A program made the position numbers and the translations under genes. A model generated the notes under the pieces. It was given only the letters and a program-made list of their open reading frames with translations. It ran no database searches and was not told the origin of the DNA. Below, in pieces: positions 1-10,393 of a stretch of DNA of 64,000 nt (its first letter is position 1; each line of letters starts with the position of its first letter). The stretch is from Daejeonella sp. (GTDB lineage Bacteria; Bacteroidota; Bacteroidia; Sphingobacteriales; Sphingobacteriaceae): NCBI RefSeq assembly GCF_017495225.1, contig NZ_JAFEIG010000020.1, forward strand, positions 1-64,000, read 5' to 3'.

Positions 1-21
1 GAAAGTTATTCCCTGAAAATA

Positions 22-59
22 AAAAGAGGCTGATCATGATTTATGATACAGCCTCTTTT
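22..59. terminator. Rho-independent terminator after the transaldolase gene
   Basis: An 11-bp perfect stem (AAAGAGGCTG-type arms at 22-32 and 49-59) encloses a 16-base loop. T-rich tails lie on both sides, so it can stop transcription from either direction. It starts 20 bp past the stop codon of the leftward aldolase gene, the expected place for that gene's terminator. Confidence 0.85.
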
Positions 60-79
60 CTTTTTTAAATTATTCCTAA

Positions 80-739
80 TTATTTACCAGCAGCTTTCGC
101 ATGATCTGCAAGAAACTGTGCTAAACCAATATCGGTTAATGGATGTTTTGATAAAGCTATCATTGCTGAAAGCGGACCAGTAATTACGTCAGCACCTATC
201 TTAGCACAATTCATAATGTGCATTGGATGACGAACAGAGGCAGCCAAGATTTGTGTATCAAATCCGTAATTATCATAAATTAAACGAATGTCTTCAATTA
301 ATGTTAAACCATCTGTTGAAACATCATCAAGACGTCCAATAAATGGAGAAACATAAGTTGCACCTACTTTTGCAGCTAAAAGAGCTTGCCCAGACGAGAA
401 AACTAAGGTGCAATTGGTTTTAATACCCTTCGAACTAAAGTATTTTATGGCTTTAATTCCCTCTGCAATCATTGGAACTTTTACCACAATTTTAGGATCT
501 AAGGCAGCCAAAATTTCTCCCTCCTTAACCATGTTTTCAAAGTCGGTTGAAATAACCTCCGCACTCACATCACCATCAACTAAAGCACAAATAGCTTTAT
601 AATGATTAATAACATTCTGGTCGCCAGTAATGCCCTCTTTAGCCATAAGGCTAGGATTTGTTGTTACTCCATCTAATATTCCTAATGCCTGAGCTTCCTT
701 AATTTGGGCTAGGTTTGCAGTGTCTATAAAGAACTTCAT
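80..739 (-). CDS. Transaldolase / fructose-6-phosphate aldolase family protein
   Basis: A 219-residue class I aldolase of the short transaldolase (TalC/FSA) type, a cytoplasmic single-domain TIM barrel. Transaldolases move a dihydroxyacetone unit between sugar phosphates in the non-oxidative pentose phosphate pathway; FSA enzymes cleave fructose-6-phosphate. Visible marks are the N-terminal FFIDTANL, the GVTTNPSL segment and KVPM carrying the Schiff-base lysine at about residue 87. The length equals that of the short family (about 215-220 residues). It stands alone, with a strong terminator downstream and the SRP RNA gene upstream on the same strand. Sequence alone does not separate transaldolase from FSA activity; for Bacteroidota transaldolase is the more likely role. 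Confidence 0.92.
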   Translation of the reverse strand: MKFFIDTANLAQIKEAQALGILDGVTTNPSLMAKEGITGDQNVINHYKAICALVDGDVSAEVISTDFENMVKEGEILAALDPKIVVKVPMIAEGIKAIKYFSSKGIKTNCTLVFSSGQALLAAKVGATYVSPFIGRLDDVSTDGLTLIEDIRLIYDNYGFDTQILAASVRHPMHIMNCAKIGADVITGPLSAMIALSKHPLTDIGLAQFLADHAKAAGK

Positions 740-985
740 TTCAATTTGTTTTATTATTTGCTGTTGTGAATTGTATGTGTTGTTTGATGTAAATTTATTC
801 TATATTTTTTAGAGACAAAAACTGATTTTTGAAAAATAAAATCCAATACATGCATACCTGCATGAATTAAATTTCAAAACTAATAATCGATAAGGATTTG
901 GCTTTTTAAGAAAAAAAAGATTTGAATTGTAATCCTGAAAATGGATGTTAAAATTCATAGACAATCGCCCAATTAAAAAAAAAAT

Positions 986-1081
986 GGGCAAGCACCTTTT
1001 ATCGCACCGCTACAACCTTCTACCCTTGCTGCGTTCCCACCCTGGGGGAGTTCAAAGGGAGCTGGTCGTAAAAGACTTGCC
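986..1081 (-). ncRNA. ffs: Signal recognition particle RNA, small bacterial (4.5S-like) type
   Basis: About 96 nt that fold into one long hairpin: GGGCAAG at 986-992 pairs with CTTGCCC at 1075-1081. Read leftward, the apical part carries CCCAGGGTGGGAACGCAGCA, i.e. the Ffh-binding asymmetric loop (AGCA side) and a GGAA-type tetraloop, the hallmark of SRP domain IV. The RNA joins Ffh to target membrane proteins co-translationally. A TACTTTTG promoter box sits 6-13 bp before the inferred 5' end. A 60-codon ORF overlapping this region is not a gene. The exact ends are inferred from the stem. Confidence 0.9.
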
Positions 1082-1086
1082 CGTCA

Positions 1087-1094
1087 CAAAAGTA
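1087..1094 (-). promoter_or_regulatory. -7 box (TACTTTTG) of the SRP RNA
   Basis: Read leftward this is TACTTTTG, an exact match to the Bacteroidota -7 consensus TAnnTTTG, ending 5 bp before the base of the SRP RNA stem. That is the spacing expected for a start point at about 1081-1084. No convincing -33 TTG is visible. Confidence 0.6.
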
Positions 1095-1300
1095 ATAAAA
1101 AATTGGAAATATTGCTCCTAAGCTTAAAATTAGATAGTTGAAATACAATATTTATAAAAAATATATTTATTCATTATTAAAATCATAAAAATATTGATTT
1201 TGTATAATATTATTTTAACTTAATTATAAAAATCATTGTCAATTAAGCAATTTTGTTGTTTTTTGCCTATTTTAGGAAAAAAATAAATCAATAAATATTA

Positions 1301-4300
1301 ATGACAAATAAAGACGAGCAAACTCAAGGTTTATACAACTCATCAATGGAGCATGATGCTTGTGGGGTTGGTTTCATCGCTAATATTAAAGGGCGTAAAT
1401 CTCACCAGATTGTAAGTGATGCACTAACTATTTTAGAAAATATGGAACACCGTGGTGCTTGCGGTTGTGATCCTGATTCTGGTGATGGTGCAGGAATCTT
1501 AATTCAGATTCCTCACGATTTTCTAAAACAAGAAGCTCTAAAAATCAATATTCATCTAGATAAGGAAGGTGATTATGGTGTGGGTATGTTATTCCTTCCT
1601 AAAAAGGCTACCATTAAAGAGGCTTGTCGTAGGGCTATTGCTAAGTCGGCCGAAAAATTAGGCCTCAGCATATTGGGATATCGTAAAGTGCCTGTTAATG
1701 CAGGAATTATTGGCGAAGCAGCCTTTTCTTCTGAGCCTGATATTGAGCAAATTTTTATTGCTAAACCTGCAAATATTCATACTCCCGCTGATTTTGAACG
1801 TAAATTATATGTCCTTAAAAATCATATAACTAAAACTGTTAGAGAAACTGTTTTAGGTGCCGAGCAACAATTCTATATCGTTTCTCTATCTCAAAATATT
1901 ATCATCTACAAGGGTGAATTTACTAGTAGTCAGGTACGAATTTATTTCCCGGATTTAAATGAAGTACAATTAACTTCTGCCTTTGGGATGATTCATTCCC
2001 GATTTTCTACCAATACCTTCCCATCTTGGCGCCTTGCTCAACCTTTCCGGTTTATAGCGCATAATGGAGAAATAAACACCTTGAAAGGTAATTTAAATTG
2101 GTTTTATTCGGGTATTCGCTCTTTTGCATCTCCTTTTTTCTCAAAAGATGAAATGGATATGCTCTTGCCTGTAATTGATAATAATCAATCGGACTCAGCT
2201 TGTTTAGACAATGTCATTGAATTGCTTTTCCACTGCGGTAGATCTTTGCCTCATGTCATGATGATGCTTATTCCCGAGGCTTGGGATGGCAATGAACAGA
2301 TGGATCCTGCTACCAAAGCATTTTATGAATACCATGCCACATTAATTGAGCCTTGGGATGGACCAGCAGCAATCGCTTTTACTGATGGTCATCTAATAGG
2401 GGCAACCCTTGATCGTAATGGCCTAAGACCTCAACGATTTGTAATCACAAGTGATGATCAAATTATTGTAGCTTCCGAAGCTGGAGTTTTGCCGGTTGAT
2501 GAATCAAAAGTGATAAAAAAAGGTCGTTTGCAACCCGGTAAAATGCTCGTTGTAGATACCATCAAAGGTCAAATAATTGAAGATGATGAAATTAAGAAAG
2601 TAATTACCTCACAACAACCTTATGGTACTTGGCTTGAAAATTATAAAATCAGGTTGGAAGATCTTGATGAGCCTCGAGTAGCCTTTACGCAATTATCAAA
2701 TGAATCTACTTTTAAATATCAACAGGTTTTTGGTTTTTCTCGTGAAGATATAGAAACTTTAATATTGCCAATGGCGCTAACGGGTAAAGAGGCTGTGGGT
2801 TCAATGGGGACAGACACACCTTTAGCCGTATTTTCTGATCGTCCGCAGCATTTATCCAATTACTTTAAACAATTATTTGCGCAAGTTACAAATCCGCCCA
2901 TTGATCCTATTAGAGAACGATTGGTGATGAGCTTAGCCGGATTTATGGGTAATAATGGCAATATCCTTGATGAGGATAAAATGCATTGTCATTGTGTAGC
3001 ATTACCTCATCCTGTATTAAATAATACAGAACTTGAAAAAATTAGAAGTATTGATACAGGTTCTTTTCAAGCTAAAACTTTACAGACTTATTTTAAAGCT
3101 GATGGGCATGCAGGATCTCTTCAAAGAGGTCTGGAACGTTTGTGCCGATATGCTGAAGATGCAGTTCACGATGGTTTTGAGGTCTTAATCCTATCAGATC
3201 GTGCCATCGACTCTGAGCATGCCCCAATTCCTTCTTTACTTGCCGTTTCTGCCGTTCATCACCACCTAATTAAAAAGGGTTTACGTGGTGCCGTTGGAAT
3301 TATGGTTGAAGCTGGAGATGTATGGGAAGTGCATCATTTCGCTTGTCTAATTGCATTCGGTGCTACAGCAGTCAACCCTTACCTTGCTTTAGCAACAATA
3401 CGTAAACTAAAAACAGATGAAAAGATAGATACTCAGCTGGACTTGAAGGCTTTATATAAAAATTATACAAAGTCAATTAATGATGGTCTATTGAAAATAT
3501 TCTCTAAAATGGGAATATCTACTCTTCAATCGTATCATGGAGCTCAAATTTTTGAGATTATTGGTTTAAATCAAGATGTTATCGATCAATATTTTACTGG
3601 TGCTGTTTCAAGAATCAGTGGAATGGGTCTTGACGATCTTGCCGAAGAAGCTTTACGTAAGCATTATTTAGGCTTCAGACGCTCTGGTGTGGAAGCTAAA
3701 TTATTGCCTGAAGGAGGTGTTTATCAATGGAAAAGAAAAGGGGAAGCTCATCTTTTTAATCCTGAAACGATTCATTTATTGCAACATGCTACCAGGACTA
3801 ATAACTACGAAATTTATAAAAATTACGCCAAGCATATTAATAAACAAACGGATGCCTTGTACACCATTCGTGGGCTTCTAGACTTTGCACATCACCGCCA
3901 GCCAGTGCCATTGGATGAGGTAGAGCCCGTAGAAGCTATTTTAAAGCGTTTTGCGACAGGTGCGATGTCTTTTGGCTCAATATCCCACGAAGCTCATAGC
4001 ACACTTGCTATAGCCATGAATAGTATTGGCGCAAAAAGCAATACCGGTGAAGGTGGAGAGGATGAATTGAGATATGAACCAATGGCCGATGGTAGTTCTA
4101 TGCGCTCTTCAATTAAGCAAATTGCATCTGGAAGGTTTGGCGTAACAGCCAATTATTTAACCAATGCGGATGAACTACAGATAAAAATGGCTCAGGGAGC
4201 TAAACCGGGTGAAGGAGGACAGTTACCAGGCGATAAAGTAGATGAATGGATTGCGAAAGTAAGACATGCTACTCCTGGTGTGGGACTGATTTCTCCACCT

Positions 4301-5827
4301 CCTCATCACGATATTTACTCTATTGAGGATTTAGCTCAGCTAATTTTCGACCTTAAAAATGCAAATCGTGATGCTCGAATCAGTGTTAAACTGGTCTCAA
4401 AGGCAGGTGTTGGTACCATTGCTGCCGGTGTAGCTAAGGCTCATGCTGATGTAATTCTGATTGCAGGATACGATGGAGGTACGGGTGCTTCGCCTTTAAC
4501 TTCTATTAAACATGCGGGTTTACCATGGGAGCTTGGACTGGCAGAGGCGCAACAAACGCTTGTTAAAAATAAATTAAGAAGTAGAGTAGTTCTTCAAACC
4601 GACGGTCAGTTGAAAACGGGTAAAGACATAGCTATTGCTACTCTTTTGGGTGCTGAAGAGTGGGGAGTTGCTACCGCTGCACTTGTTGCAGGGGGTTGTA
4701 TAATGATGCGTAAATGCCATTTAAATACTTGTCCCGTAGGTGTTGCTACCCAAGATCCTGAATTAAGAAAGCTGTTCTCTGGTAAGCCTGAGCATATCGT
4801 TAATCTATTTAGGTTTATTGCTGAAGAGTTACGTGAAATAATGGCCGAACTCGGATTTAGAACCATAAATGATATGGTTGGAAGGGTTCAATTCCTTAAA
4901 ATGCGTGATGATGTGGATCATTGGAAAGTTAAAAATATCGATTTGTCGGCTATTCTATACTCTATGGATAATCCTTCAGGTATGACACTCTACAATAGCG
5001 AAAAACAAGATCATAATTTAGATCATGTGCTTGATTGGAAATTATTAGCTCATGCAAATAAAGCTATTGATAGCAAAGAACCTGTTTTTGCTGAATTCGA
5101 CATCAAAAATACGGATCGTACAACCGGTACTCTTCTTTCAAATGAAATTACTAAAAAGTATCAATCTGCAGGATTACCTCAAAATACGGTTAATTTTAAG
5201 TTTAAGGGGTCTGCTGGACAAAGTTTTGGTGCTTTTTGTACAAAAGGGATTTCTTTTGAACTTACAGGTGAAGCGAATGATTATGTTGGAAAGGGGCTTT
5301 CAGGTGCTCAATTAGTGATTTATCCTGCTCAAAACAGTAAAATTCTATCTCAGGACAATATCATTATTGGAAATGTTGCCCTGTATGGTGCCACCTCCGG
5401 CGAATTATTTGTAAGGGGGCAAGCTGGTGAACGTTTTGCCGTTAGAAACTCGGGGGCTACCGCAGTAGTTGAAGGTGTAGGTGATCATGGTTGTGAATAC
5501 ATGACAGGTGGAAGAGCATTAATTTTAGGTAAAACAGGCCGAAACTTTGCCGCAGGTATGAGCGGAGGCATTGCTTGGGTTTATGATCCAGAGCATACTT
5601 TTGCTGAAAACTGCAATACCGAAATGGTAGAACTAGATCCACTTACTCCAAATGATGAAGTGGAGATTCAAAATTTACTCAAAAAACATGTTTTACTCAC
5701 TCAAAGTCAGGTCGCTAAGTATATTCTTGAGGACTGGGAAAATGCTTCTTCATCATTTATAAAAGTATTCCCGACTGAATACAAGCGAGTTTTAAATAAT
5801 CAACAATTACAACAATCAGCAGGATAA
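1301..5827 (+). CDS. gltB: Glutamate synthase (NADPH), large subunit
   Basis: A 1508-residue GOGAT alpha chain. It releases ammonia from glutamine and passes it through a tunnel to 2-oxoglutarate, giving two glutamates. Domains in order: a short propeptide ending before Cys21 (HDACGVGF), which becomes the N-terminal nucleophile of the glutaminase domain (about 21-430); a central domain; an FMN-binding synthase barrel (about 820-1190) with the 3Fe-4S cysteines in the CIMMRKCHLNTC stretch; and the C-terminal GXGXG beta-helix. The length is normal. The stop codon overlaps the gltD start (TAATG), so the two are translationally coupled. The 219 bp upstream are very AT-rich and show no clear promoter box. 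Confidence 0.98.
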   Translation: MTNKDEQTQGLYNSSMEHDACGVGFIANIKGRKSHQIVSDALTILENMEHRGACGCDPDSGDGAGILIQIPHDFLKQEALKINIHLDKEGDYGVGMLFLPKKATIKEACRRAIAKSAEKLGLSILGYRKVPVNAGIIGEAAFSSEPDIEQIFIAKPANIHTPADFERKLYVLKNHITKTVRETVLGAEQQFYIVSLSQNIIIYKGEFTSSQVRIYFPDLNEVQLTSAFGMIHSRFSTNTFPSWRLAQPFRFIAHNGEINTLKGNLNWFYSGIRSFASPFFSKDEMDMLLPVIDNNQSDSACLDNVIELLFHCGRSLPHVMMMLIPEAWDGNEQMDPATKAFYEYHATLIEPWDGPAAIAFTDGHLIGATLDRNGLRPQRFVITSDDQIIVASEAGVLPVDESKVIKKGRLQPGKMLVVDTIKGQIIEDDEIKKVITSQQPYGTWLENYKIRLEDLDEPRVAFTQLSNESTFKYQQVFGFSREDIETLILPMALTGKEAVGSMGTDTPLAVFSDRPQHLSNYFKQLFAQVTNPPIDPIRERLVMSLAGFMGNNGNILDEDKMHCHCVALPHPVLNNTELEKIRSIDTGSFQAKTLQTYFKADGHAGSLQRGLERLCRYAEDAVHDGFEVLILSDRAIDSEHAPIPSLLAVSAVHHHLIKKGLRGAVGIMVEAGDVWEVHHFACLIAFGATAVNPYLALATIRKLKTDEKIDTQLDLKALYKNYTKSINDGLLKIFSKMGISTLQSYHGAQIFEIIGLNQDVIDQYFTGAVSRISGMGLDDLAEEALRKHYLGFRRSGVEAKLLPEGGVYQWKRKGEAHLFNPETIHLLQHATRTNNYEIYKNYAKHINKQTDALYTIRGLLDFAHHRQPVPLDEVEPVEAILKRFATGAMSFGSISHEAHSTLAIAMNSIGAKSNTGEGGEDELRYEPMADGSSMRSSIKQIASGRFGVTANYLTNADELQIKMAQGAKPGEGGQLPGDKVDEWIAKVRHATPGVGLISPPPHHDIYSIEDLAQLIFDLKNANRDARISVKLVSKAGVGTIAAGVAKAHADVILIAGYDGGTGASPLTSIKHAGLPWELGLAEAQQTLVKNKLRSRVVLQTDGQLKTGKDIAIATLLGAEEWGVATAALVAGGCIMMRKCHLNTCPVGVATQDPELRKLFSGKPEHIVNLFRFIAEELREIMAELGFRTINDMVGRVQFLKMRDDVDHWKVKNIDLSAILYSMDNPSGMTLYNSEKQDHNLDHVLDWKLLAHANKAIDSKEPVFAEFDIKNTDRTTGTLLSNEITKKYQSAGLPQNTVNFKFKGSAGQSFGAFCTKGISFELTGEANDYVGKGLSGAQLVIYPAQNSKILSQDNIIIGNVALYGATSGELFVRGQAGERFAVRNSGATAVVEGVGDHGCEYMTGGRALILGKTGRNFAAGMSGGIAWVYDPEHTFAENCNTEMVELDPLTPNDEVEIQNLLKKHVLLTQSQVAKYILEDWENASSSFIKVFPTEYKRVLNNQQLQQSAG

Positions 5828-7302
5828 TGGGAAAAGTTACAGGATTTTTAGAATTTGATAGGGAGCTTCCTCAAAAAAATGCCCCTCAAGAGCGTTTGGA
5901 AAATTATAATGAATTTGTGCAGGAGTTTGAGCCTGAAAAATTGAATCAACAAGCTGCCCGATGCATGAATTGTGGTGTTCCTTTTTGCCATTCGGGTTGC
6001 CCACTCGGCAATGTTATTCCTGAGTTTAATGATGCTGTATATCAAGGAAAGTGGGAAGATGCTTATCTCATTCTTTCATCTACCAACAACTTTCCTGAGT
6101 TTACTGGTAGAATTTGTCCCGCTCCTTGCGAATCTGCATGTGTTTTAGGTATTAATAAACCTGCAGTTGCAATTGAAGAGATTGAAAGGCATATCATTGA
6201 AATAGCCTTTTCGAAGGGTTTTGTGAAGCCCAATTCGCCAATCCTTAAAACAGATAAAAGGGTAGCAATTATTGGCTCTGGACCAGCTGGTTTGGCTGCC
6301 GCAGCTCAAATGAATAAAGCTGGACATAGCGTAACTGTTTATGAACGTGATGATCAACCGGGTGGTTTATTGAGATATGGGATTCCTGATTTTAAACTCG
6401 AAAAGTCGGTTATTGACCGCCGTATTGAAATTATGAAGCAGGAGGGAATTCAATTTATTTGCAATACTGAAGTAGGTGTAAAGGATGATATGAAAGCATT
6501 TATTGATCGTCATGATGCTGTAATTATGGCCGCTGGGTCAACTATTCCTAGAAATTTAACTATTCCTGGGCGCGATTTAAAGGGTATTCACTTTGCTATG
6601 GACTTCCTAAAACAGCAAAATAAGGAAGTAAGTAACCTTGCTATTCCCGGAGAAAGAATTCATGCCAAAGGGAGAGATGTGGTTGTTATTGGTGGTGGTG
6701 ATACTGGTTCTGATTGTGTGGGGACATCCAACAGACAACATGCAAATTCAGTAAAACAGTTTGAATTGATGGTTCAACCCCCGAAACAAAGGAATGAAAA
6801 CATGCCTTGGCCAAGCTATCCCATGTTGCTTAAAACTACAAGCTCGCATGAGGAAGGTTGTGAGCGCTTTTGGGGGATTAATACCAAAGAATTTTTGGGT
6901 GATTCACAGGGTAATTTAAGGGCAATTTTAGTTTCAGATGTGAGCTGGGAGCTTGATCCTTTAGGCCGTCCAATTAAATTTGATGAAGTGGAAGGCTCTG
7001 AAAGAGAGATTCCTTGTCAGTTGGTTTTACTAGCAATGGGCTTTTTACATGCTCAGCATCAGGGACTTATACAAAACTCGGGTTTAGAGCTTGATAATCG
7101 TGGGAATGTGAAGGCGGTGGAAGGTCAATATCAGACTAATATTCAGAAGGTTTTTGCTGCTGGAGATATGCGTAGGGGACAATCATTGGTTGTTTGGGCA
7201 ATTTCTGAAGGTAGGGAAGCTGCACGTAAAGCGGATGAATTTCTTATGGGTAAAAGTAATCTTCCAAGTAAAGATCGAATCAATGAATATGTAAATGTTT
7301 AA
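5827..7302 (+). CDS. gltD: Glutamate synthase (NADPH), small subunit
   Basis: A 491-residue FAD/NADPH-dependent beta chain that feeds electrons to GltB. The N-terminal region holds the two cysteine clusters ([13 protein letters not shown] near residue 47 and CPAPCESAC near 98) for 4Fe-4S centres. It is followed by the FAD dinucleotide fold ([12 protein letters not shown] near 150) and the NADPH fold ([13 protein letters not shown] near 290). A C-terminal FAD-contact segment ends in [16 protein letters not shown]. The start codon overlaps the gltB stop by one base, and a strong terminator follows 18 bp after the stop, so gltBD is a two-gene operon. Confidence 0.98.
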   Translation: MGKVTGFLEFDRELPQKNAPQERLENYNEFVQEFEPEKLNQQAARCMNCGVPFCHSGCPLGNVIPEFNDAVYQGKWEDAYLILSSTNNFPEFTGRICPAPCESACVLGINKPAVAIEEIERHIIEIAFSKGFVKPNSPILKTDKRVAIIGSGPAGLAAAAQMNKAGHSVTVYERDDQPGGLLRYGIPDFKLEKSVIDRRIEIMKQEGIQFICNTEVGVKDDMKAFIDRHDAVIMAAGSTIPRNLTIPGRDLKGIHFAMDFLKQQNKEVSNLAIPGERIHAKGRDVVVIGGGDTGSDCVGTSNRQHANSVKQFELMVQPPKQRNENMPWPSYPMLLKTTSSHEEGCERFWGINTKEFLGDSQGNLRAILVSDVSWELDPLGRPIKFDEVEGSEREIPCQLVLLAMGFLHAQHQGLIQNSGLELDNRGNVKAVEGQYQTNIQKVFAAGDMRRGQSLVVWAISEGREAARKADEFLMGKSNLPSKDRINEYVNV

Positions 7303-7319
7303 TTTTAAGGTTAAATTTC

Positions 7320-7356
7320 GCCCTGATTTATAATTTTTTTAAATCAGGGCATTTTT
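7320..7356 (+). terminator. Terminator of the gltBD operon
   Basis: The arms GCCCTGATTTA (7320-7330) and TAAATCAGGGC (7340-7350) form an 11-bp stem with a 9-base loop, followed by ATTTTTATT. The T tract is on the rightward side, so it serves gltBD; the leftward side is not T-rich. Confidence 0.85.
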
Positions 7357-7360
7357 ATTG

Positions 7361-7891
7361 TCATAATTTCAATTTCGCGAAAAAATCCCATAATACAATT
7401 CCTGCAGAAACTACAATATTAAAGGAGTGTTTGGTTCCAAATTGTGGTATTTCGATGCATGTATCAATCATTTGCATCGCTTCATCACTTACACCATTTA
7501 CCTCATTTCCAAAAATTAATGCATACTTATCAGATATCTCAGGTTGATAGTGATTTAATAGCGTACTGTTTTCAGCTTGCTCGATAGCAATTATCTTATA
7601 TCCATCTGATTTTAAGGTATTTATAGCATCGCAAACATCCTCAAAATATATCCATTCGATAGATTGCGTAGCACCTAAAGCAGTCTTTTCAATTTCTCGG
7701 TGTGGTGGTTGCGCTGTAATTCCACATAGGTATATTTTCTCGATAGCAAAACCATCAGAAGTGCGAAATATAGATCCAATATTGTGCATACTACGCACAT
7801 TGTCTAAAATTACTACTAAAGGTAATTTCTCTTGTTTTTTAAAGTCATCAATACCTACACGGCCTAATTCTTCCGTTTTTAATTTTCGCAT
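7361..7891 (-). CDS. SpoU/TrmH-family RNA 2'-O-methyltransferase
   Basis: A 176-residue SPOUT methyltransferase that uses S-adenosylmethionine to methylate a ribose 2'-OH in tRNA or rRNA. All three family motifs are present: NVRSMHNIGSIFRT (motif 1), ALIFGNEVNGVS (motif 2) and CIEIPQFGTKHSFNIVVSAG (motif 3), which form the trefoil knot. There is no separate RNA-binding domain as in RlmB, so this is the short TrmH-like form and its target base cannot be read from sequence. I chose ATG at 7891, not the TTG two codons earlier, because a TATTTTTG promoter box overlaps that TTG. The gene is converging with gltD. Confidence 0.9.
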   Translation of the reverse strand: MRKLKTEELGRVGIDDFKKQEKLPLVVILDNVRSMHNIGSIFRTSDGFAIEKIYLCGITAQPPHREIEKTALGATQSIEWIYFEDVCDAINTLKSDGYKIIAIEQAENSTLLNHYQPEISDKYALIFGNEVNGVSDEAMQMIDTCIEIPQFGTKHSFNIVVSAGIVLWDFFAKLKL

Positions 7892-7894
7892 CTT

Positions 7895-7902
7895 CAAAAA
7901 TA
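7895..7902 (-). promoter_or_regulatory. -7 box (TATTTTTG) of the SpoU methyltransferase gene
   Basis: Read leftward this is TATTTTTG, an exact TAnnTTTG match ending only 3 bp before the ATG at 7891. It implies a leaderless or nearly leaderless mRNA. Confidence 0.5.
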
Positions 7903-7989
7903 GCTTCTTTGAATTAAATCAGCCTTATTTTTTATTATTATTCATTTTTGCCTTATTTTGATGCATTAAATAAATACCCCAAACACAAA

Positions 7990-9021
7990 ATGAAAATACA
8001 TAAATCTCAACCTTTGTTTCAACATCATGGTGATGATGTTTTTCTGTTTACCCTTACAAATAGTAATGGGCTAGAGGTATGTATCAGTAATTTGGGAGCT
8101 ATAATTCAATCTTTTAAAGTCCCGCGCGACGGAAAATTAATTGATATTGTTTTAGGTTTTGATGAAATGGAACAATATTTAGATCCAGAGTATTTAAAAA
8201 CTATGACCTACCTAGGTGCAATAATTGGTCGCTATGCAAATAGGGTAGAAAATTCACAAATATTAATTGATGGGCAAACTTTCCCGATTAGTCCCAATTT
8301 ACCTCCTCATCAGCTTCATGGTGGCTTTGAAGGTTTTGATAGAAAGGTTTGGAAGCTTGTAGATTATAATGATCAATTACTTAAATTCTCTTATTTGAGT
8401 AAAGATTTGGAAGAAGGTTATCCAGGTAATTTGCTTGTTTATATTAGTTTTTCTCTAACTAACAACAATGAATTAATTATTTCAACCGAAGCTAGCACTG
8501 ATAAAGCAACTGCTATTAATTTAACTCATCACGATTATTTTAATTTGAATGGTTCGGGAAGAATTGATGATCACTTTGTTCAAATATCAGCTTCTAATTT
8601 TTTAGGTCAACATGATGATTATGTTGCCAATGGCGAAATTTTAGCGGTTAAAGACACAAAATTTGATTTTAATGTTTCTAAACCAATTAGACAAAATTGG
8701 GACTCTAATTTAGGATACGATCAATCTTTTGTTATAGATAAAGAATATGGGACTTTGGGATATGCCGCTTCAGCTTATTCAGAAAAAAGCGGGATTAAAT
8801 TGGAGGTCTTTACGGATGAGCCAACGGTTCATTTTTATACAGGAAATCATCTAGGTATTAATTCTGGAAAAAATGGTCAAATTTATGAACCTTTAACGGC
8901 TTTTTGTTTCGAAACTCAGCATCATTGCAATGCAGTTCACCTAGCTAATTTCCCTTCAACTATACTTCGCCCAGGTAAAATTTATAGCCATCAGACTCGA
9001 TATCGAATTGATAGTATTTAA
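7990..9021 (+). CDS. galM: Aldose 1-epimerase (galactose mutarotase)
   Basis: A 343-residue galactose mutarotase-like beta-sandwich enzyme that interconverts alpha and beta anomers of free hexoses before phosphorylation. Visible family marks are GRYANRVENS near residue 75, HQLHGGFEGFDRKVW near 100 (first catalytic His), LTHHDYFNLNG near 175 (second catalytic His) and CFETQHHCNAVH near 310 carrying the catalytic Glu. The frame stays open upstream to 7948, but the ATG at 7990 gives the usual family length and N-terminus. No signal peptide is seen, so the enzyme is probably cytoplasmic. No sugar kinase or transporter lies next to it. It converges with the following MFS gene with a 12-bp gap. Confidence 0.93.
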   Translation: MKIHKSQPLFQHHGDDVFLFTLTNSNGLEVCISNLGAIIQSFKVPRDGKLIDIVLGFDEMEQYLDPEYLKTMTYLGAIIGRYANRVENSQILIDGQTFPISPNLPPHQLHGGFEGFDRKVWKLVDYNDQLLKFSYLSKDLEEGYPGNLLVYISFSLTNNNELIISTEASTDKATAINLTHHDYFNLNGSGRIDDHFVQISASNFLGQHDDYVANGEILAVKDTKFDFNVSKPIRQNWDSNLGYDQSFVIDKEYGTLGYAASAYSEKSGIKLEVFTDEPTVHFYTGNHLGINSGKNGQIYEPLTAFCFETQHHCNAVHLANFPSTILRPGKIYSHQTRYRIDSI

Positions 9022-9033
9022 TTAAAATAAATA

Positions 9034-10239
9034 TTATTTCTTTCCTGTTAAATAATTTAACAAGAAAAATCCACTTGCTGTGAGCATGCAGATTCCGCTA
9101 ATTGTCCACCAATATAGCGAATAACCACCAAATTCGACTAAAAATGAACCGTAAAGAGGTCCGATTATTTGCGCTACAGACCATGAAATGGTATAAAGTC
9201 CAGCATATTCACCGCGATTACTATCATTCGATCTGCTTGTCCAAAAGGTATTCATAAATGGCATGGCAAACATTTCTCCAAATGAAATAATAATCGTTGA
9301 AAGGATTGCAACAAGTGCTAAAGCGGGAAGGATATCCAATATTGCAAAAGAAAAACCGGTGATTATTGTGCCTAGTCCGATAAAATACAAACTGGGTTTC
9401 TTACCTTCAATTTTATTGATCAAAAGCATCTCAAATCCCACAATTAATAAACCATTTAAGGCCATTAATCCGCCAATAAATATTTCACTTAAATGCCATT
9501 CTGTTTTATAAAATACGGGTTGAAGGGTAAATAATTGGAAAAAACAGGATGCAAATAAAGTGCTTAAAAGAATGAATGCTAAATAAGGCTTATCGCGATA
9601 AGCTGATTTAGTGATTTTTCTTTCAATAGATTTGTCTTCATTCTTTACCTTTTTAACTGCAGGTAATAGTTTTATGAGAATTAGAGCAGCAAGAATATTA
9701 GTAAAACCATCTACAAAAAACAATAAATGATAATCAATAGATGCAAAAAAACCACCCATTGCGCCACCAAAGGACCAACCTAAATTAATAGCTATCCGAT
9801 TTAATGAATAAGATCTTGTACGGGTCTTTTCAGTACTATAAAATGCTACTGCTGAGGAGTTTGCAGGTCGGAAACCTTCGTTGCACATGCTTAAAATAAA
9901 AGTTCCTATGGCTAAGCTTACAAAAGTTTCTAAAAAAGCGAGGGTAATAAACATGAATCCTCCACTAATTAAGGCTCCAACTTGTAAATAGTAAAAACCA
10001 AGCTTATCTGTAATTTTTCCACCTATAAATGCCCCAAACACAGAACCTAGTCCGAATAATGCCATTATTGTACCTGCTTGTACAATGCTAAAGTTTAATT
10101 TCTGAGTGCAATAAATGGTAAGAAAAGGCACAACCATAGTCCCGCTACGGTTTATAAGCATCACAAGAGATAAATACCAATTCTCTTTGCTTAGTCCCGA
10201 AAAGGCATTTTTATAAATTTTAAGGGTATTATTTAGCAC
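9034..10239 (-). CDS. Major facilitator superfamily transporter
   Basis: About 401 residues with 12 predicted membrane helices and a basic, charged loop near residues 195-215 between the two six-helix halves. The motif-A-like sequence GGKITDKLGF lies between helices 2 and 3. The family is a secondary carrier driven by ion gradients; the substrate cannot be told, although the shape resembles drug/metabolite efflux MFS proteins. The start is uncertain. The frame begins TTG (10245), then AAT, then GTG (10239), and a TATCTTTG box overlaps the TTG, so I prefer the GTG. The nearest ATG is out of frame. Confidence 0.85.
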   Translation of the reverse strand: MLNNTLKIYKNAFSGLSKENWYLSLVMLINRSGTMVVPFLTIYCTQKLNFSIVQAGTIMALFGLGSVFGAFIGGKITDKLGFYYLQVGALISGGFMFITLAFLETFVSLAIGTFILSMCNEGFRPANSSAVAFYSTEKTRTRSYSLNRIAINLGWSFGGAMGGFFASIDYHLLFFVDGFTNILAALILIKLLPAVKKVKNEDKSIERKITKSAYRDKPYLAFILLSTLFASCFFQLFTLQPVFYKTEWHLSEIFIGGLMALNGLLIVGFEMLLINKIEGKKPSLYFIGLGTIITGFSFAILDILPALALVAILSTIIISFGEMFAMPFMNTFWTSRSNDSNRGEYAGLYTISWSVAQIIGPLYGSFLVEFGGYSLYWWTISGICMLTASGFFLLNYLTGKK

Positions 10240-10242
10240 ATT

Positions 10243-10250
10243 CAAAGATA
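10243..10250 (-). promoter_or_regulatory. -7 box (TATCTTTG) of the MFS transporter gene
   Basis: An exact TAnnTTTG match on the leftward strand. It ends 3 bp before the GTG codon taken as the start, the same arrangement as for the SpoU gene at 7895. Confidence 0.45.
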
Positions 10251-10393
10251 GATTTTTGTGAGGGTTTTGTGAATGTTCTTTAAGATTATTAGGATTTAAA
10301 TTTATTTTCTTGCCAAAAATATTTTAAAATTTTCTCACAAATCTTCTAAAAACCTTTTAATCCATTAACTTTATTCTTTTAAAAATAAAAGAT

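Noticed and set aside
809..991. 60-codon leftward ORF next to the SRP RNA
   Set aside because: It lies in AT-rich spacer running into the SRP RNA 3' end and its product (many Phe, Leu, Asn, Lys) has no domain-like pattern.
4606..4866. 86-codon ORF antisense to gltB, and similar long shadows inside the RND, ruvB, kdsD and folD genes
   Set aside because: They are antisense frames of strongly conserved genes with no promoter or composition of their own.
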